51,927 nt of DNA from UBA6215 sp964484255 (GCA_964484255.1 CAZAEH010000009.1:1-51927); one strand, 5' to 3'; shown: positions 1-7,574, counted from the first letter of the stretch. Notes: generated by a model not told the origin, from the letters alone. Translations and numbers: made by a program.

Positions 1-34
1 TCACACCCACCGGTTTTAATCCTAAGGAGGCCTT

Positions 35-835
35 TTGAGGGTCACAAGGGCGGTTGGCCAGGGTTTTAGCATAACCCATAAAGGTTGGCCTATAATAGCG
101 GTCATTTTTGTCTTTAATACCGTTATAAGGTTTTTCTCGGCTCCCAATGAGGACATACCTCCTTATCTCAAAAGCATGGGGGACTGGGGGATAGCCGCGC
201 TGATATTCCTTATTATGGCGCTCGGCGCCAATTATTTGCTTGCCGGCATACAGGCATTCGCGAAGAGCGGGGTACAGGGCCGGCATAACGGATTTAAAGG
301 GTTCTTTGGAAATTGTAAAAGATATTTCTTAGGGCAGCTGGGCGTGAGCATTTTTCTCAGCTTGCCGTTCTGGTTGCTCGGTTTCCTGAGCGTGGCGCTG
401 GTTTTTGGCGCCATGACTACCTACGGCAACTACGCGGTCACATCCGCCGTGCTTGGAGTATCTGCGGCGGTAATGGTGATCGTCTTTACGGTTTTCCTTA
501 CCCTGACCTCGGAATCCTGGGCCATAGCGGCCGCGGACGAGAGGGGGGTATTCAGGTCAATAGGCAGGAGCCTGGCTTTTTGCGGGAGCAGGTTCTTCAG
601 CGTCATAGGCCTCCTGCTGCTGGTCTTTGTTCTGTCGATAGCGATATCGCTCATAGTTTGGATATCCTACGCTTTTATCCTGCAGGGGCTCAGGCATCTG
701 GGCCTCGAGGGAAGGGCGTTTATTTTGCGTGAGGTCACGGGATGCGCGCTTAACGCGTATTTTTTCCTGTTCTCGGCCTCGTCGTTGATGGCGTATTATT
801 TAAACAACAGGAAGGCAGATGAAAGGTATAACTGA
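35..835 (+). CDS. Polytopic membrane protein of unknown function
   Basis: This 266-residue integral membrane protein has about six hydrophobic segments, near residues 18-33, 50-72, 100-128, 132-160, 190-216 and 240-257. I recognise no catalytic motif. The start is a TTG at 35, chosen because a strong TAAGGAGG Shine-Dalgarno lies at 23-30 just before it. The 3' end overlaps the next gene (por gamma subunit) by 17 nt, so the two are probably cotranscribed and translationally coupled. The overall pattern resembles the loosely defined membrane domains found with glycerophosphodiesterases, but that is only an impression. The function is unknown. Confidence 0.7.
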   Translation: MRVTRAVGQGFSITHKGWPIIAVIFVFNTVIRFFSAPNEDIPPYLKSMGDWGIAALIFLIMALGANYLLAGIQAFAKSGVQGRHNGFKGFFGNCKRYFLGQLGVSIFLSLPFWLLGFLSVALVFGAMTTYGNYAVTSAVLGVSAAVMVIVFTVFLTLTSESWAIAAADERGVFRSIGRSLAFCGSRFFSVIGLLLLVFVLSIAISLIVWISYAFILQGLRHLGLEGRAFILREVTGCALNAYFFLFSASSLMAYYLNNRKADERYN

Positions 836-1391
836 AGTAGTATGGCACGGAAGGGGCGGGCAGGGAGCTGTAACCGCGGCAAAGTTGCTCGGTGAGGCGG
901 CCCTCCGCGAAGGAAAGAACCTGCAGGCATTCCCGGAGTTCGGCGCTGAACGCACGGGTGCACCGGTCAGGAGTTTCACGAGGCTTAGCGACAAGCCGAT
1001 CACCATCCACTGCTCGATAACGGCGGCGGATTGCATCGTGGTGCTCGACCCGTCGCTCATCGAGGTGGTAGACATCACCGAGGGCATGAAAGACGATACG
1101 TCGTTCGTCATAAATACCGTCTTCTCGCCCAAGGAGATCCGCCAGAAGCTCGACATCAAGGGCGGCAAGATATTCACGGTCGACGCGACCTCGATATCCG
1201 TGGCGAAGCTCGGGCGCAACATCCCGAATATGCCCATGGTCGGAGCCCTGCTGAAGGCGACGGGCCTGATAAAGCTCGAGAGCCTCACGGAAACATTCAA
1301 GGAGAGTTTCGCGTCAAAGTTCACGCCTGAGGTCATCAAGGGCAACCTTGAAGCGATAGAGCAGGCTTATAAAGAGGTAAAGGCGGAATAA
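819..1391 (+). CDS. porG: Pyruvate:ferredoxin oxidoreductase, gamma subunit
   Basis: This is the gamma subunit of a 2-oxoacid:ferredoxin oxidoreductase, the cytoplasmic enzyme that interconverts pyruvate and acetyl-CoA plus CO2 with ferredoxin as electron carrier. The N-terminal GRGGQGAVTAAKLL motif (residues 11-24) is the family hallmark, followed by the typical FPEFGAERTGAPV region near residues 39-51. The length of 190 residues is normal for the separate gamma subunit of four-subunit enzymes. It is followed after one base by the delta subunit, and the gamma-delta-alpha-beta order is the usual one. The ATG at 819 lies inside the end of the upstream membrane protein gene. Confidence 0.93.
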   Translation: MKGITEVVWHGRGGQGAVTAAKLLGEAALREGKNLQAFPEFGAERTGAPVRSFTRLSDKPITIHCSITAADCIVVLDPSLIEVVDITEGMKDDTSFVINTVFSPKEIRQKLDIKGGKIFTVDATSISVAKLGRNIPNMPMVGALLKATGLIKLESLTETFKESFASKFTPEVIKGNLEAIEQAYKEVKAE

Positions 1392-1392
1392 A

Positions 1393-1698
1393 ATGGCAAA
1401 AACGGAAAAGGCAAAATTACCAAGCTGGAAAGAAGTAGTGATAGGCGGGATAATCCCGGATGCCGGCAGCGCCGCCAAGTACAACAGCGGCACGTGGCGT
1501 ACGTTCAAGCCGGTCTGGTCGCAGGAAAAATGCATCCAGTGCAACACCTGCTGGATACACTGCCCGGATTCCTCGATAATGATAAAGGACGGGAAGGTCT
1601 GCGGTATCGATTACGAACATTGCAAAGGCTGCGGCATCTGCGCCGCGATGTGCCCGCCGAAGGTAGGCGCGGTTAAAATGGTCAAGGAAGAGAAATGA
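1393..1698 (+). CDS. porD: Pyruvate:ferredoxin oxidoreductase, delta subunit (2x[4Fe-4S])
   Basis: This 101-residue ferredoxin-type subunit has two CxxCxxCxxxC clusters, CIQCNTCWIHCP and CKGCGICAAMCP. They bind two [4Fe-4S] centres that pass electrons from the thiamine site to external ferredoxin. The N-terminal 35 residues match the usual delta-subunit leader in which a GxW motif (SGTWR) precedes the clusters. It starts one base after the gamma gene ends, and its stop overlaps the start of the alpha gene (ATGA), so the four subunits form one translationally coupled operon. Confidence 0.93.
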   Translation: MAKTEKAKLPSWKEVVIGGIIPDAGSAAKYNSGTWRTFKPVWSQEKCIQCNTCWIHCPDSSIMIKDGKVCGIDYEHCKGCGICAAMCPPKVGAVKMVKEEK

Positions 1699-2876
1699 GC
1701 AAAAAACTATTAGCGTTAACCGGTAACGACGCGGCGGCATACGCGATGAAACAGATCGATCCTGACGTAGTAGCGGCATATCCGATCACGCCGCAGACGT
1801 CATTGATGGAGAAGTTCGCGCAGTTCGTCGCCGACGGCGAGTCGAATACAGAGATAGTATTGGTTGAGTCCGAGCATTCCGCGATGTCGGCGTGCGTCGG
1901 AGCTTCGTGCGCGGGAGCGCGCGTAATGACGGCTACATCTTCGCAGGGCCTCGCGCTCATGTGGGAGGTTGTCTACATAGCATCGAGCTACCGCCTTCCC
2001 ATAGTGATGCCGCTTGTCAACAGGGCTCTTTCCGGGCCCATCAACATACATTGCGACCATTCGGACGCGATGGGCATCCGCGACTCGGGCTGGATACAGC
2101 TCTGGGCCGAGAACGCGCAGGAAGTCTATGACAACCTGCTGCAGGCGATAAGGATAGCCGAGAACCCGGACGTGCTGCTGCCCGTCGTGGTCAACTACGA
2201 CGGCTTTATCATCAGCCACGCCATCGAGAACATGTATATCTACGATAACGACGAGGTCAAGAAGTTCGTCGGCGAATACAAGCCGAAATACACCCTTCTC
2301 GACCCGAAGAAACCAACGACGTTCGGCAGCTTTGACCTCCCGGACTATTACTTCGAGCACAGGCGCCAGATGGCCGGCGCGATGAGCGGCTCGAAGAAGG
2401 TAATAGCTGATGTGGCCAAGGAATTCTCGAAGATATGCGGCCGCGAGTACAAGTTCATCGAGGGATACAAGCTCGAGGACGCCGAGATAGTGATCGTGGC
2501 CCTCGGCTCGACGGTTGGCACGGCGCGCGCCGTAGTAGACGACCTGCGTGAGAAAGGCGTTAAGGCGGGTATCCTCAAGATACGCGTCTTCAGGCCGTTC
2601 CCCGAGGAAGAGATAGCTGACGCCCTCAAGGACAAGAAGGCGGTGGCGGTCCTGGACCGCGCTGACGCGCTGAATTCCGTCGGCGGGCCGCTCTTCGAAG
2701 AGGTCAGGGGCGGGCTTTACAATAAGTCGAATACACCGGTAGTCAATTACATATACGGCCTCGGCGGCCGCGACATGGGCCTCGCCGAGATAAATAAGGT
2801 ATACAGCGACTTGGCCGAGATAGCCAAGACCGGCAAGGCCAAAGACCTTGTGACATACCTGGGGGTGAGGGACTAA
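1695..2876 (+). CDS. porA: Pyruvate:ferredoxin oxidoreductase, alpha subunit
   Basis: The 393-residue alpha subunit carries the pyrimidine-binding half of the thiamine diphosphate site and the transketolase C-terminal domain. Visible hallmarks are AAYPITPQT near residue 28, the ESEHSAMSACVGAS segment near residues 58-71, and TSSQGLALMWE near residues 81-91. The domain boundary falls near residue 255, before the AEIVIVALGS strand. Length and motifs fit PorA of pyruvate synthases better than the longer VorB or KorA forms, but substrate choice among 2-oxoacids cannot be proven from sequence. The start ATG overlaps the delta stop codon, and the stop overlaps the beta start. Confidence 0.93.
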   Translation: MSKKLLALTGNDAAAYAMKQIDPDVVAAYPITPQTSLMEKFAQFVADGESNTEIVLVESEHSAMSACVGASCAGARVMTATSSQGLALMWEVVYIASSYRLPIVMPLVNRALSGPINIHCDHSDAMGIRDSGWIQLWAENAQEVYDNLLQAIRIAENPDVLLPVVVNYDGFIISHAIENMYIYDNDEVKKFVGEYKPKYTLLDPKKPTTFGSFDLPDYYFEHRRQMAGAMSGSKKVIADVAKEFSKICGREYKFIEGYKLEDAEIVIVALGSTVGTARAVVDDLREKGVKAGILKIRVFRPFPEEEIADALKDKKAVAVLDRADALNSVGGPLFEEVRGGLYNKSNTPVVNYIYGLGGRDMGLAEINKVYSDLAEIAKTGKAKDLVTYLGVRD

Positions 2877-3805
2877 TGGCAAACTTAAAAGAACTCAACA
2901 AGAGAAAAGAGCTCCTCTCCGGCGGCCACAGGATGTGCGCGGGCTGCGCCTCCCCGATGATCATAAGGCAGATGGGTCTTTCGCAGGAGATACCGCTTGT
3001 TGTAGGAAGTGCCACAGGATGCCTTGAAGTATCCACTACCCCAAATCCGTTCACCGCTTGGAACTCGAGCTTTGTGCATTGCGCGTTCGAGAACTCCGCG
3101 GCGACAGTTTCGGGAGTCGAAGCGGCGTACAGGTCGCTAAGGAACCGCGGCAAGGTAAAGGACGAGCTCAGGTTCGTCGCCCTCGGCGGTGACGGTGGCA
3201 CGTATGACATAGGCCTGCAGTCGCTCTCGGGCATGCTCGAGCGCGGCCACAGGATACTCTACCTGTGCTATAACAACGAAGCTTACATGAATACCGGCGT
3301 CCAGCGTTCGGGTGCCACACCACTTGGTTCGCAGACGACAACGGCCCCGGTAGGCAAGGAATCCATAGGCAAGAAGCAGTATCCCAAAGACTTGACAGCG
3401 ATAGCGGTAGCGCATAGAATACCCTTTGTCGCTCAGGCGTCCCCGAGCCACTGGAACGACCTCATAACGAAGTCGCAGAAGGCTCTTTCGGTCGAAGGCC
3501 CGGCGTTCATGAATGTGCTTTCGCCGTGCCCCCTCGGGTGGGGATATCCCTCCGAGAAGACGATAGAACTCGCCAGGCTCGCGGTGGATACCTGTTTCTG
3601 GCCGCTCTTCGAGGTAGAGAATGGGCAGACCTGGAAGTTAAGCTACAAGCCTGCGGCCAAGAAGCCGATAACGGACTATCTCAAGGCGCAGGGGCGTTTC
3701 CGCCACCTGATGAGGCCGGAGAACGCGGCTGTGGTCGAGGCGATACAGAAGAAGGTCGACGATGATTGGGCCGCGCTGAAGAAGAGATGCGGCGTTGAAG
3801 AGTAG
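2876..3805 (+). CDS. porB: Pyruvate:ferredoxin oxidoreductase, beta subunit
   Basis: The 309-residue beta subunit binds the diphosphate part of thiamine diphosphate and one [4Fe-4S] cluster. It shows the early cluster-ligand motif CAGCASP (residues 21-27), the metal/diphosphate motif GGDGGTYDIGLQSLSG near residues 104-119, and YNNEAYMNTGVQRSGATP, which is typical of pyruvate-type enzymes. The ATG overlaps the alpha stop (TAATG). It is the last gene of the por operon. Only a weak 5-bp hairpin (CCCCG/CGGGG, about 3810-3823) follows, so read-through toward the tRNA gene is possible. Confidence 0.93.
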   Translation: MANLKELNKRKELLSGGHRMCAGCASPMIIRQMGLSQEIPLVVGSATGCLEVSTTPNPFTAWNSSFVHCAFENSAATVSGVEAAYRSLRNRGKVKDELRFVALGGDGGTYDIGLQSLSGMLERGHRILYLCYNNEAYMNTGVQRSGATPLGSQTTTAPVGKESIGKKQYPKDLTAIAVAHRIPFVAQASPSHWNDLITKSQKALSVEGPAFMNVLSPCPLGWGYPSEKTIELARLAVDTCFWPLFEVENGQTWKLSYKPAAKKPITDYLKAQGRFRHLMRPENAAVVEAIQKKVDDDWAALKKRCGVEE

Positions 3806-3890
3806 ATAAACCCCGAATGCGGGGCAAGCAGTACTGTTCTTTGTGAAATATCCGCTCCCCTGTAGCTCAGTTGGTAGAGCAGTGGACTGT

Positions 3891-4475
3891 GCAAGGGCGA
3901 AGCCCGAGCAAAAACTCGGACTATGGCCAAGCGGACATGAAAGGAGGTGACAATGGCAAAACGCGATACACGGACTTACAAAGATCGCCGGCAATACATA
4001 ATAGCCGCCGTCCATAAAAGACGGAGAAAAGTAAGACAGATGGCTGTTGAGTATAAAGGCGGACGTTGCGAAATATGCGGTTACGACCGCTGCAGCGATG
4101 CTTTGGAATTCCATCACGTTGATTCTTCTAAGAAAGACTTCAGTATTTCCTCAAAGGGATATACCAGAAGTTGGACGAAAGTAAAAGAAGAATTAGATAA
4201 ATGCGTATTGCTATGTGCCAATTGTCACCGAGAAACTCATGTCCAAGCGCAGCTTCTACAGGAAACTGTAGTTGAAAAAGCAGGAGAATTGTCCGCAGCG
4301 TAGTGTTAGCTGACGGAGCGCCACAAATGTGGCGTCCTGGAAACCCCTCTGGGGTAATCAGCAGCCGAGCCCTTTAGAAATAAAGGGAAGGTTCAGAGAC
4401 TATGCACCTGCCTCCTAAACGTAAAGCCGTAGGAGATGATATAGTCCAAGTCCGGTAGTAATACCGGGTCACTTG
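3891..4475 (+). mobile_element. Group I self-splicing intron with HNH endonuclease ORF
   Basis: This 585-nt intron lies in the anticodon of tRNA-Asn. Conserved core elements lie downstream of the endonuclease ORF: P5 CCCC/GGGG (4344-4347, 4351-4354), a Q-like AATCAGCAGCCGAGCC (4356-4371), P6 CCCTTT/AAAGGG (4370-4375, 4382-4387), an R-like TTCAGAGACTA (4392-4402), P8 CTCCTA/TAGGAG (4412-4417, 4430-4435), an S-like GATATAGTCC (4438-4447) with P7 ACTAT/ATAGT, and P9 CCGGTA/TACCGG (4452-4457, 4462-4467). The intron ends in G, as expected for omega-G. I could not resolve P1, P3 or P4 by eye. Because all core elements are 3' of the ORF, the ORF sits in a 5' peripheral loop. Confidence 0.9.
3953..4303 (+). 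CDS. HNH homing endonuclease encoded in the tRNA intron
   Basis: This 116-residue HNH nuclease has a basic N-terminus (residues 3-28), a zinc ribbon CEIC (39-42) paired with CANC (88-91), and the core histidines FHHVD (53-57) and CHRETH (91-96). Proteins of this type cut the intronless allele so that the intron is copied into it by repair. The ATG at 3953 is preferred over an in-frame GTG at 3947 because a strong AAGGAGGTGA at 3941-3950 is correctly spaced for it and covers the GTG. The ORF lies wholly inside the intron and ends about 40 nt before the first recognised core helix. It appears intact. Confidence 0.88.
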   Translation: MAKRDTRTYKDRRQYIIAAVHKRRRKVRQMAVEYKGGRCEICGYDRCSDALEFHHVDSSKKDFSISSKGYTRSWTKVKEELDKCVLLCANCHRETHVQAQLLQETVVEKAGELSAA

Positions 4476-4524
4476 TAATCCACGTGTCCCTGGTTCGAGC
4501 CCAGGCGGGGGAGCCACTATAATC

Positions 4525-4547
4525 AATATCCGAGCTTTTCGGATATT
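4525..4547 (+). other. Perfect hairpin just 3' of the tRNA
   Basis: AATATCCGA (4525-4533) and TCGGATATT (4539-4547) form a 9-bp stem with a 5-nt loop, starting 8 nt after the tRNA CCA. It is followed closely by a terminator. It may help 3'-end processing of the tRNA or act as a first weak stop; no T-tract follows it. Confidence 0.5.
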
Positions 4548-4553
4548 TGGGAC

Positions 4554-4590
4554 AAGAGCCCTCAATCTGAAAAGGTTGGGGGCTCTTTTA
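4554..4590 (+). terminator. Intrinsic terminator after tRNA-Asn
   Basis: AAGAGCCC with TCAA on the left arm and TTG plus GGGGCTCTT on the right arm form a GC-rich stem ending in TTTTATTT. It closes the tRNA transcript and separates it from the AT-rich two-gene module that begins at 4657. Confidence 0.75.
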
Positions 4591-4656
4591 TTTGAGAATA
4601 GCCCTTAGTATTAACTAATAATATTAAGTAATTTAACAATAGCGATGTAAAAAAGT

Positions 4657-5406
4657 ATGTATCCAAAACATTATTTTGAAGAATTCTGGGAAGCTGAGCA
4701 AAGAAATGAATTATTTGTTTGTATGCCTTTTGACGAGTCATTGAATTCCAGATTTAATGACATCATAAAAAGATCAGCCATAAAAGCAGGTTTTAATAAT
4801 GCTGTTAGAGTTGATGAAGATAAATCCGGCAATATTGTTTTAAGCAAAATATGGGATGGCATAGCAAATTCAAAAATGGTCTTAGCTGATTTGTCTAACG
4901 ATCCTAGAAGCGAAGAGGGCCATACTAATGGGAATGTTTTGTACGAAGCAGGTGTTGCTCATGCCATGAGAGAGCCTGAAGCCGTTGTTATCATTAGAGA
5001 TCAAGATCCAAAAACGGCTGATTTTGATGTTAGGGGTTTTACAATAAACTGCCCTCCAGGCAACACTCTTGCAGAACGATGGTTAACTGATTTACTTTCT
5101 TCTTCATTGGAGAATTATAAGTGGTCTTTAAGCAAACGAGTGAAAGCTGCAGCAGAATCCATCGATGATATCGGTTTATACTTGATGCTGAAAACAGGCG
5201 GTGATAAGCAAACGTCTACGCATTTTAATACGGCACAGATGGATGCAAAGATGAAACTTTCCGTTTTAAGGCTTTTGGAATTAGGGATGTTAAGATTTTT
5301 AACTGCAAGAGCCGTCAGGCCTTCTGAACATGCTTATCATTGGACAGCGTTCGGATATGCCGTAATGGAATACTTGAATATACCGAAAAATCCAAAAAAA
5401 GAATAA
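4657..5406 (+). CDS. TIR/deoxyribosyltransferase-like protein, possible defence effector
   Basis: The first 140 or so residues of this 249-residue protein have the pattern of TIR-like or nucleoside 2-deoxyribosyltransferase-like folds. These are FVCMPFDESLNSRFNDII (about 21-38), KIWDGIANSKMVLADLSND (about 64-82) and NVLYEAGVAHAM with a conserved E (about 93-104). Such domains bind or hydrolyse nucleotides, often NAD, in antiphage systems. The C-terminal 90 residues look like a winged-helix module. The gene is AT-rich, unlike its neighbours, has no clear Shine-Dalgarno and is followed 5 nt later by a second AT-rich gene. The fold assignment is by motif only, and the defence role is inferred from fold, base composition and position next to a tRNA. 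Confidence 0.6.
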   Translation: MYPKHYFEEFWEAEQRNELFVCMPFDESLNSRFNDIIKRSAIKAGFNNAVRVDEDKSGNIVLSKIWDGIANSKMVLADLSNDPRSEEGHTNGNVLYEAGVAHAMREPEAVVIIRDQDPKTADFDVRGFTINCPPGNTLAERWLTDLLSSSLENYKWSLSKRVKAAAESIDDIGLYLMLKTGGDKQTSTHFNTAQMDAKMKLSVLRLLELGMLRFLTARAVRPSEHAYHWTAFGYAVMEYLNIPKNPKKE

Positions 5407-5411
5407 AGAAA

Positions 5412-6125
5412 ATGGTAACTATTAAAGAGTTTATAGAAAACATGGTAAAAGGAGGATATGAATTCCATCAGCGCTTTAAAGGTAGCAATAATAATTGGCT
5501 AATATTCTCAAGAAGGTATGAAAAGGATTATCATTTTAGGGTAGGAAGATTTTATTGCGCAGTTAATATGAACCTCTATCCAAATCCACAAGAAGTTACA
5601 TTTGAATATTCTATAACCAGAAGTGCGTTAGCTTCGCAAAATGTAAATAATATTGTTAAAAATCCTGAGATTTATATAGCGCAATCCGGACTTACAAGAT
5701 TCAAGAGACTTCTAAAGGAAAACGATTCCGTGAGCTCGTATCCCGATTGCAATTTAACAAGAGATTCCCCTGAAAATGAATTTAAAATACCTTTAATGGA
5801 GGACAAAGATAATGAACTAATGAGAGTCCGTTACGAAGTATTGAATGTTCTTAGTGAGAACAAATATTTAGATATAAAACGGACGCAAAAAGAAGATCTT
5901 AAGGATAGAATTTGTACCCATGATAAAATATTGGATCAAGTGCTTGTTGACTATGAAGAAACTAATTTTATCGATGGCGCTTATGCAAGTACCGGAATCA
6001 AGATTACTATAAATGGCGAAAGGCGGCTCGATGAAATCAAAAGAGAAATGGCTTCTAATCAAGGCAATAGTGTAACTATGGATGGTTTGGGTTTTGGAGC
6101 ACATGATTGGAGTAAGAGTAGTTAA
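5412..6125 (+). CDS. Unknown protein, partner of the TIR-like gene
   Basis: This 237-residue protein belongs to no family I recognise. The start ATG at 5412 was chosen over an in-frame upstream start at 5340, which would lie inside the previous gene. The N-terminal 120 residues are rich in aromatic and basic residues and may be a mixed alpha/beta domain. Residues about 135-225 are predicted by eye to be mostly helical with a hairpin near YASTGIKITINGERRL, a common winged-helix pattern. Like its upstream neighbour it is AT-rich. The two genes are 5 nt apart and probably form an operon. Confidence 0.6.
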   Translation: MVTIKEFIENMVKGGYEFHQRFKGSNNNWLIFSRRYEKDYHFRVGRFYCAVNMNLYPNPQEVTFEYSITRSALASQNVNNIVKNPEIYIAQSGLTRFKRLLKENDSVSSYPDCNLTRDSPENEFKIPLMEDKDNELMRVRYEVLNVLSENKYLDIKRTQKEDLKDRICTHDKILDQVLVDYEETNFIDGAYASTGIKITINGERRLDEIKREMASNQGNSVTMDGLGFGAHDWSKSS

Positions 6126-6138
6126 AAGGAGGCCCGCC

Positions 6139-6552
6139 ATGAAAATAGGCAAGCTACTCATCGCCGCAATAGCTCTCTCAATCTTCGGCTTGATTATCGG
6201 CGCAGTCACCTGCGGAGGCGTATTTAACTGGGTATACAAACTCGAGCCGACAAATGTCTGGAAGTCTATGGACTCCCCTCCCGGGTTGGGGTATCTCGCG
6301 GGCGGATTTATACTCAACATAATACTTGCTGTTGTTTATGCGTTACTCCGCAAAGGCATTCCCGGCAAGAACAGGCTGGTCAAGGGACTTGTCTTTGGGC
6401 TATGCGTTTGGGCCGTCGGAATGCTTCCGGGGATGTTCGCGACCTATTATTTCATGACGGTGGCTTCCACAGTTGTGGTCTACTGGACTATTCTTGGCCT
6501 GATCGAATACCCTATCATGGGGTTGATAATCGCTGCTATATACGGCGAATAA
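6139..6552 (+). CDS. Small membrane protein with four transmembrane segments
   Basis: This 137-residue protein has hydrophobic segments near residues 5-25, 50-70, 83-105 and 108-133. The ATG at 6139 follows AAAGGAGG (6125-6132), so the longer reading frame back to 6082, which overlaps the preceding gene, is not used. Base composition returns to the GC-rich norm here, marking the right edge of the AT-rich module. I recognise no family. It leads a run of small envelope proteins transcribed in the same direction. Confidence 0.65.
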   Translation: MKIGKLLIAAIALSIFGLIIGAVTCGGVFNWVYKLEPTNVWKSMDSPPGLGYLAGGFILNIILAVVYALLRKGIPGKNRLVKGLVFGLCVWAVGMLPGMFATYYFMTVASTVVVYWTILGLIEYPIMGLIIAAIYGE

Positions 6553-6571
6553 TTAAAATAGGAGTAAAGAC

Positions 6572-6928
6572 ATGAAGAAGGCGCTGCCCTTACTGCTTGC
6601 CTTTTTGGTTGCAGGGTCCTTGTGTTTTGCTGATGAAGCAAAAACCCTTACCGGCAAAGTCGAATCCGTAAAGAAGACATTTCCCAAGCCACCCAATGTG
6701 CGTTTTGCCATCGTGTCGGTCGTTACCGATAGCGGGGAGAAGGTAAGTATCGATGTAGTAAGAGAGACTGCCGTTACCGATGCTTCCGGAAAAGATATGT
6801 GCCCGAACGGGGACCAAAGAGGCGCCTGGAAGCTCAAGAAAGACGAGCGCGTAGAGGTCAAATATATGGTCTCAAAAAACGGCCATAATCAAGCCGTTTC
6901 TATTCATTGCCTGGAAGGCGGCAACTAA
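6572..6928 (+). CDS. Small secreted protein, unknown function
   Basis: This 118-residue protein has a clear Sec signal peptide (basic KK, hydrophobic core to residue 16, cleavage near CFA-DEA at about 20). The mature part is probably all-beta: strands around TGKVESVKK, VRFAIVSVVTDSG and ERVEVKYMVSKNG resemble small OB-like periplasmic domains. Two cysteines remain in the mature form (near residues 80 and 113). An AATAGGAGTAA ribosome site precedes the ATG. The family is not recognised. Confidence 0.65.
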   Translation: MKKALPLLLAFLVAGSLCFADEAKTLTGKVESVKKTFPKPPNVRFAIVSVVTDSGEKVSIDVVRETAVTDASGKDMCPNGDQRGAWKLKKDERVEVKYMVSKNGHNQAVSIHCLEGGN

Positions 6929-6939
6929 AAGGAGAGAAG

Positions 6940-7512
6940 ATGCCAAAGAAAATAGCATTATTGTTAGTTTTATCGGCGATCGTTATGTTGTCGTCACCGG
7001 CGCGCGCCGAAGAGAAACCCTTCCAGTTAGCTGTCGTTAATCCGCTCCAGCTCGTCCCGGAAGACCAGTCAATAAAAGGTGTCGGCATTAACCTGCTCTA
7101 CGGCTCCAACGAGAACTTCAGCGGCATAGATATCGGCCTCATTAACCACGTCAAGGACCGCGCCATCGGCCTGCAGTGGGGCGCGGCGAACGTGACGGAA
7201 GGCGATCTCAGCGGTATCCAGCTTGGTTTCGTGAACTGGACGACGGGTTACATGCACGGCGTTCAGTTCGGCGGCCTTAATTTCTCGCAAGGCGACTCGC
7301 GCGGCATAGAATGGGGCATAATGAATTACAGCAAGGACTATTACGGCGGTCTCCAGGGCGGGTTCTTCAACTACGCCGGGGAGATGCACGGCATCCAGTT
7401 CGGTGTCGTAAACTCCACAAAATCCCTCGAAGGCCTGCAGATCGGCCTTGCCAACTACAACGGCAATAAGAAGCCGATGGAATTCATGGTGCTTGTTAAC
7501 TGGTCGTTCTGA
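6940..7512 (+). CDS. Secreted repeat protein (GxQxGxxN repeats)
   Basis: The 190-residue protein has a signal peptide ending near ARA-EEK (residue 22). The mature part contains about six repeats of roughly 17-23 residues built on G-[IL]-[QDE]-[WFI]-G-x-x-N, for example GIDIGLINH, GLQWGAANV, GIQLGFVNW, GVQFGGLNF, GIEWGIMNY and GIQFGVVNS. This matches the surface-repeat family first named from Leptospira LA_2272. The regular beta repeats suggest a stacked beta structure or small barrel in the outer membrane or at the surface. Its role is unknown. The start ATG at 6940 has a GGAGAG site. Confidence 0.7.
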   Translation: MPKKIALLLVLSAIVMLSSPARAEEKPFQLAVVNPLQLVPEDQSIKGVGINLLYGSNENFSGIDIGLINHVKDRAIGLQWGAANVTEGDLSGIQLGFVNWTTGYMHGVQFGGLNFSQGDSRGIEWGIMNYSKDYYGGLQGGFFNYAGEMHGIQFGVVNSTKSLEGLQIGLANYNGNKKPMEFMVLVNWSF

Positions 7513-7545
7513 CCGGCGATTACCGCATCCTGAATTAATATTTGA

Positions 7546-7574
7546 TGACGAGAAAACCGGTCTTGCGGTATAAT
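7546..7574 (+). promoter_or_regulatory. Candidate promoter for the BamE-like gene
   Basis: A consensus TATAAT at 7569-7574 lies 25 nt before the start codon at 7599. The best -35 at the right distance is TGACGA (7546-7551, 17-nt spacer), which is weak. TTGATG at 7542-7547 fits better but is 21 nt away. Confidence 0.4.

Larger units (their letters stand above)
3856..4516 (+). tRNA. tRNA-Asn(GUU), interrupted by a group I intron
   Basis: The exons are 3856-3890 (35 nt) and 4476-4516 (41 nt), which join to a 76-nt tRNA. The acceptor stem pairs TCCCCTG with CGGGGGA, the discriminator is G and CCA is encoded. The anticodon stem is GTGGA/TCCAC, and the spliced loop reads CTGTTAA, so the anticodon is GUU. 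U1-A72 and G73 are also normal for tRNA-Asn. The junction was fixed by the group I rules: last exon base U (3890) and last intron base G (4475). Other joins give a 7-nt loop only if the intron ends in T, so they were rejected. The intron sits between anticodon positions 35 and 36. Confidence 0.9.

Noticed and set aside
1800..2882. Long 360-codon open frame on the minus strand opposite the por alpha gene
   Set aside because: It mirrors the codon bias of porA, has no ribosome site and no recognisable protein pattern. The same holds for other long antisense frames across the GC-rich genes (for example 17437-18531, 24931-26361).
3810..3823. CCCCG/CGGGG hairpin as terminator of the por operon
   Set aside because: The stem is only 5 bp and no T-tract follows, so it was not listed as a terminator.
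3856..4516. Alternative reading of the split tRNA as tRNA-Thr(UGU or GGU)
   Set aside because: Those joins also give a 7-nt loop but need an intron ending in T and, for GGU, a 5' exon ending in G. The Asn join alone satisfies the U-before and G-end rule, and U1-A72 with G73 fits Asn.
4500..6140. Integrated element with attachment-site repeat at the tRNA
   Set aside because: I looked for a copy of the tRNA 3' end (GGTTCGAGCCC or CGGGGGAGCCA) around 6.1 kb and found none, and there is no integrase. The module is called AT-rich and accessory only.
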